Positions 14,029 to 14,704 of a stretch of DNA of 14,704 nt are shown piece by piece. The position numbers and the translations under genes are program-made. Every line of letters begins with the position of its first letter. The stretch's first letter is position 1. The stretch spans positions 8,560,510 to 8,575,213 of the forward strand of contig NZ_CM002285.1 of NCBI RefSeq assembly GCF_000497445.1, given 5' to 3'. The stretch is from Streptomyces roseochromogenus subsp. oscitans DS 12.976. Its GTDB lineage: Bacteria; Actinomycetota; Actinomycetes; Streptomycetales; Streptomycetaceae. The notes under the pieces were generated by a model. The model had not been told where the DNA came from and did not search any database. It saw only the letters and a list, made by a program, of their open reading frames with translations.

Positions 14029-14054
14029 GGGCCCGGCCGGTTAGGGTCGGGCCC
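14029..14054 (+). promoter_or_regulatory. Inverted repeat enclosing the -10 box of the Nudix gene
   Basis: GGGCCCG at 14029-14035 and CGGGCCC at 14048-14054 are perfect 7-bp arms. The 12-bp loop ends with TAGGGT (14042-14047), a -10 box 7 nt before the ATG at 14055. The right arm abuts the start codon. The arrangement fits a leaderless promoter under direct repression, but GC-rich arms can also arise by chance. Confidence 0.45.
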
Positions 14055-14534
14055 ATGGCTACTCCTGATTTCATCCGCACGCTCCGGGCCTCCGCCGGTC
14101 AGCAGTTGCTCTGGCTCCCCGGAGTCACCGCGATCGTCTTCGACGACGAGGGCAGAGTGCTCCTGGGCCGGCGGTCCGACACCCGCAAGTGGTCGGTGAT
14201 CGGGGGCATCCCGGATCCCGGCGAGCAGCCCGCGGCCTGTGCCGTGCGGGAGGTCTTCGAGGAGACGGCGGTGCACTGTGTGGCCGAGCGTGTCGTCCTC
14301 ATCCAGGCCGTGGATCCGGTCACCTACCCCAACGGTGACTGCTGCCAGTTCATGGACATCACCATCCGCTGCCGGGCCGTGGGCGGCGAGGCCCGGGTCA
14401 ACGACGACGAGTCCGTGGAAGTGGGCTGGTTCGCGGTGGACGCGCTGCCCGACCTCCACGAGTTCGCGCGCATCCGGCTCAAGCAGGCCATGTCCGAAGC
14501 CCCCACATGGTTTGACCCTACGACTCTCGGCTGA
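14055..14534 (+). CDS. Nudix hydrolase
   Basis: 159 residues from ATG at 14055 (MATPDFIRTLRASAGQQ); the frame is open 13 codons further back but that stretch overlaps the end of lnt and has no start signal. The Nudix box spans residues 51-73: G51, five residues, E57, seven residues, then REVFEE at 65-70, with Ala72 where the consensus has Gly. This metal-binding helix cleaves nucleoside diphosphates linked to another group. WSVIGGIPDPGEQ and DESVEVGWFAVDALPDL are usual for small, single-domain members acting on nucleotides or sugar nucleotides. The substrate cannot be read from the sequence. It has its own leaderless-type promoter and so need not depend on lnt transcription. Confidence 0.92.
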   Translation: MATPDFIRTLRASAGQQLLWLPGVTAIVFDDEGRVLLGRRSDTRKWSVIGGIPDPGEQPAACAVREVFEETAVHCVAERVVLIQAVDPVTYPNGDCCQFMDITIRCRAVGGEARVNDDESVEVGWFAVDALPDLHEFARIRLKQAMSEAPTWFDPTTLG

Positions 14535-14540
14535 AGTATG

Positions 14541-14560
14541 GGTGATCACCACATGTGGTG
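14541..14560. promoter_or_regulatory. Two overlapping perfect palindromes upstream of the SDR gene
   Basis: GGTGATCACC (14541-14550) and CACCACATGTGGTG (14547-14560) are both perfect and share CACC. They lie 7 bp after the Nudix stop and 17 bp before the TAGGGT box of the next gene, covering the expected -35 region. The stem would be too short for a terminator, so an operator is the better reading. Confidence 0.5.
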
Positions 14561-14576
14561 CCGGGTGGGGTCCGCT

Positions 14577-14582
14577 TAGGGT
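14577..14582 (+). promoter_or_regulatory. -10 box of a likely leaderless promoter for the SDR gene
   Basis: TAGGGT lies 6 nt before ATG at 14589. The same hexamer precedes the Nudix gene at almost the same distance. No Shine-Dalgarno site is present. Confidence 0.5.
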
Positions 14583-14588
14583 CGGCAC

Positions 14589-14704
14589 ATGACCTCGTCC
14601 AGCCCCCTGCCCGGCCCGCGCCCTCACCCCCTCGACCTCGCCGGCCGCACCGCCCTTGTCACCGGTGCCGCCGGCGGCATCGGCCGCGCCTGCGCCCTGC
14701 GCCT
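14589..14704 (+). CDS. Short-chain dehydrogenase/reductase, N-terminal part (3' partial)
   Basis: Only the first 38 codons and two further bases are inside the window; the gene continues past the right edge. The product starts MTSSSPLPGPRPHPLDLAGR and then reads TALVTGAAGGIGRACALRL. TGAAGGIG is the TGxxxGIG cofactor-binding motif of classical SDRs, preceded by the usual beta strand. The first ~17 residues form a Pro-rich extension before the Rossmann fold, somewhat longer than in many SDRs. It is an NAD(P)-dependent oxidoreductase by family; the substrate and the catalytic Ser-Tyr-Lys cannot be seen. It lies 54 bp after the Nudix gene with its own promoter-like box and palindromic site. Confidence 0.85.
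   Translation, partial: MTSSSPLPGPRPHPLDLAGRTALVTGAAGGIGRACALR

Overview
The window looks like chromosomal DNA of a high-GC actinomycete, most likely Streptomyces. The base composition is strongly GC-rich and the real genes have G or C at nearly every third codon position. GTG starts are common, several starts look leaderless, and the families present (Rv1733c-like membrane protein, TerD-like protein, HpnB-like glycosyltransferase, Lnt, Nudix) are typical of that genus. I assign no species. I saw no rRNA, tRNA, CRISPR array, insertion sequence or phage gene. I noticed no in-frame TTA codon in the genes I called.

Layout, left to right. A polytopic membrane protein with a lipase-like catalytic triad (partial at its 5' end) runs rightward and meets, at a shared CTAG, a broken leftward VOC/glyoxalase remnant. 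Next come leftward genes for a large fusion of a right-handed beta-helix with a CbxX/CfqX-type AAA+ ATPase, then an Rv1733c-like two-helix membrane protein. After a short 10-bp tandem repeat follow a MOSC-domain protein (YcbX/mARC type) and a Pro/Gln/Tyr-rich small protein, also leftward. A rightward gene for a protein with two TerD domains joined by a proline-rich linker faces, tail to tail, a leftward HpnB-like membrane glycosyltransferase.

The right half starts with a rightward Asp/Glu-racemase-family protein with unusual active-site residues, then a small two-helix membrane protein whose start codon lies in a perfect palindrome. Tandem repeats separate it from a convergent, leftward O-antigen-ligase-like membrane protein, which may be preceded by a small coupled ORF. 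The last three genes run rightward: apolipoprotein N-acyltransferase, a Nudix hydrolase and the first 38 residues of a short-chain dehydrogenase cut by the window end.

Most genes appear to be separate transcription units and not one pathway. A loose theme is the envelope: the membrane hydrolase, HpnB-like transferase, O-antigen-ligase-like protein, Lnt and two small membrane proteins. The most distinctive observations are the beta-helix/AAA+ fusion with a cysteine ladder, the twice-deleted VOC remnant, a recurring TANNNT box 6-7 nt before six start codons, inverted repeats placed on three of those promoters or starts, and a racemase paralogue lacking expected accessory catalytic residues. I did not find a convincing complete new multi-gene system.
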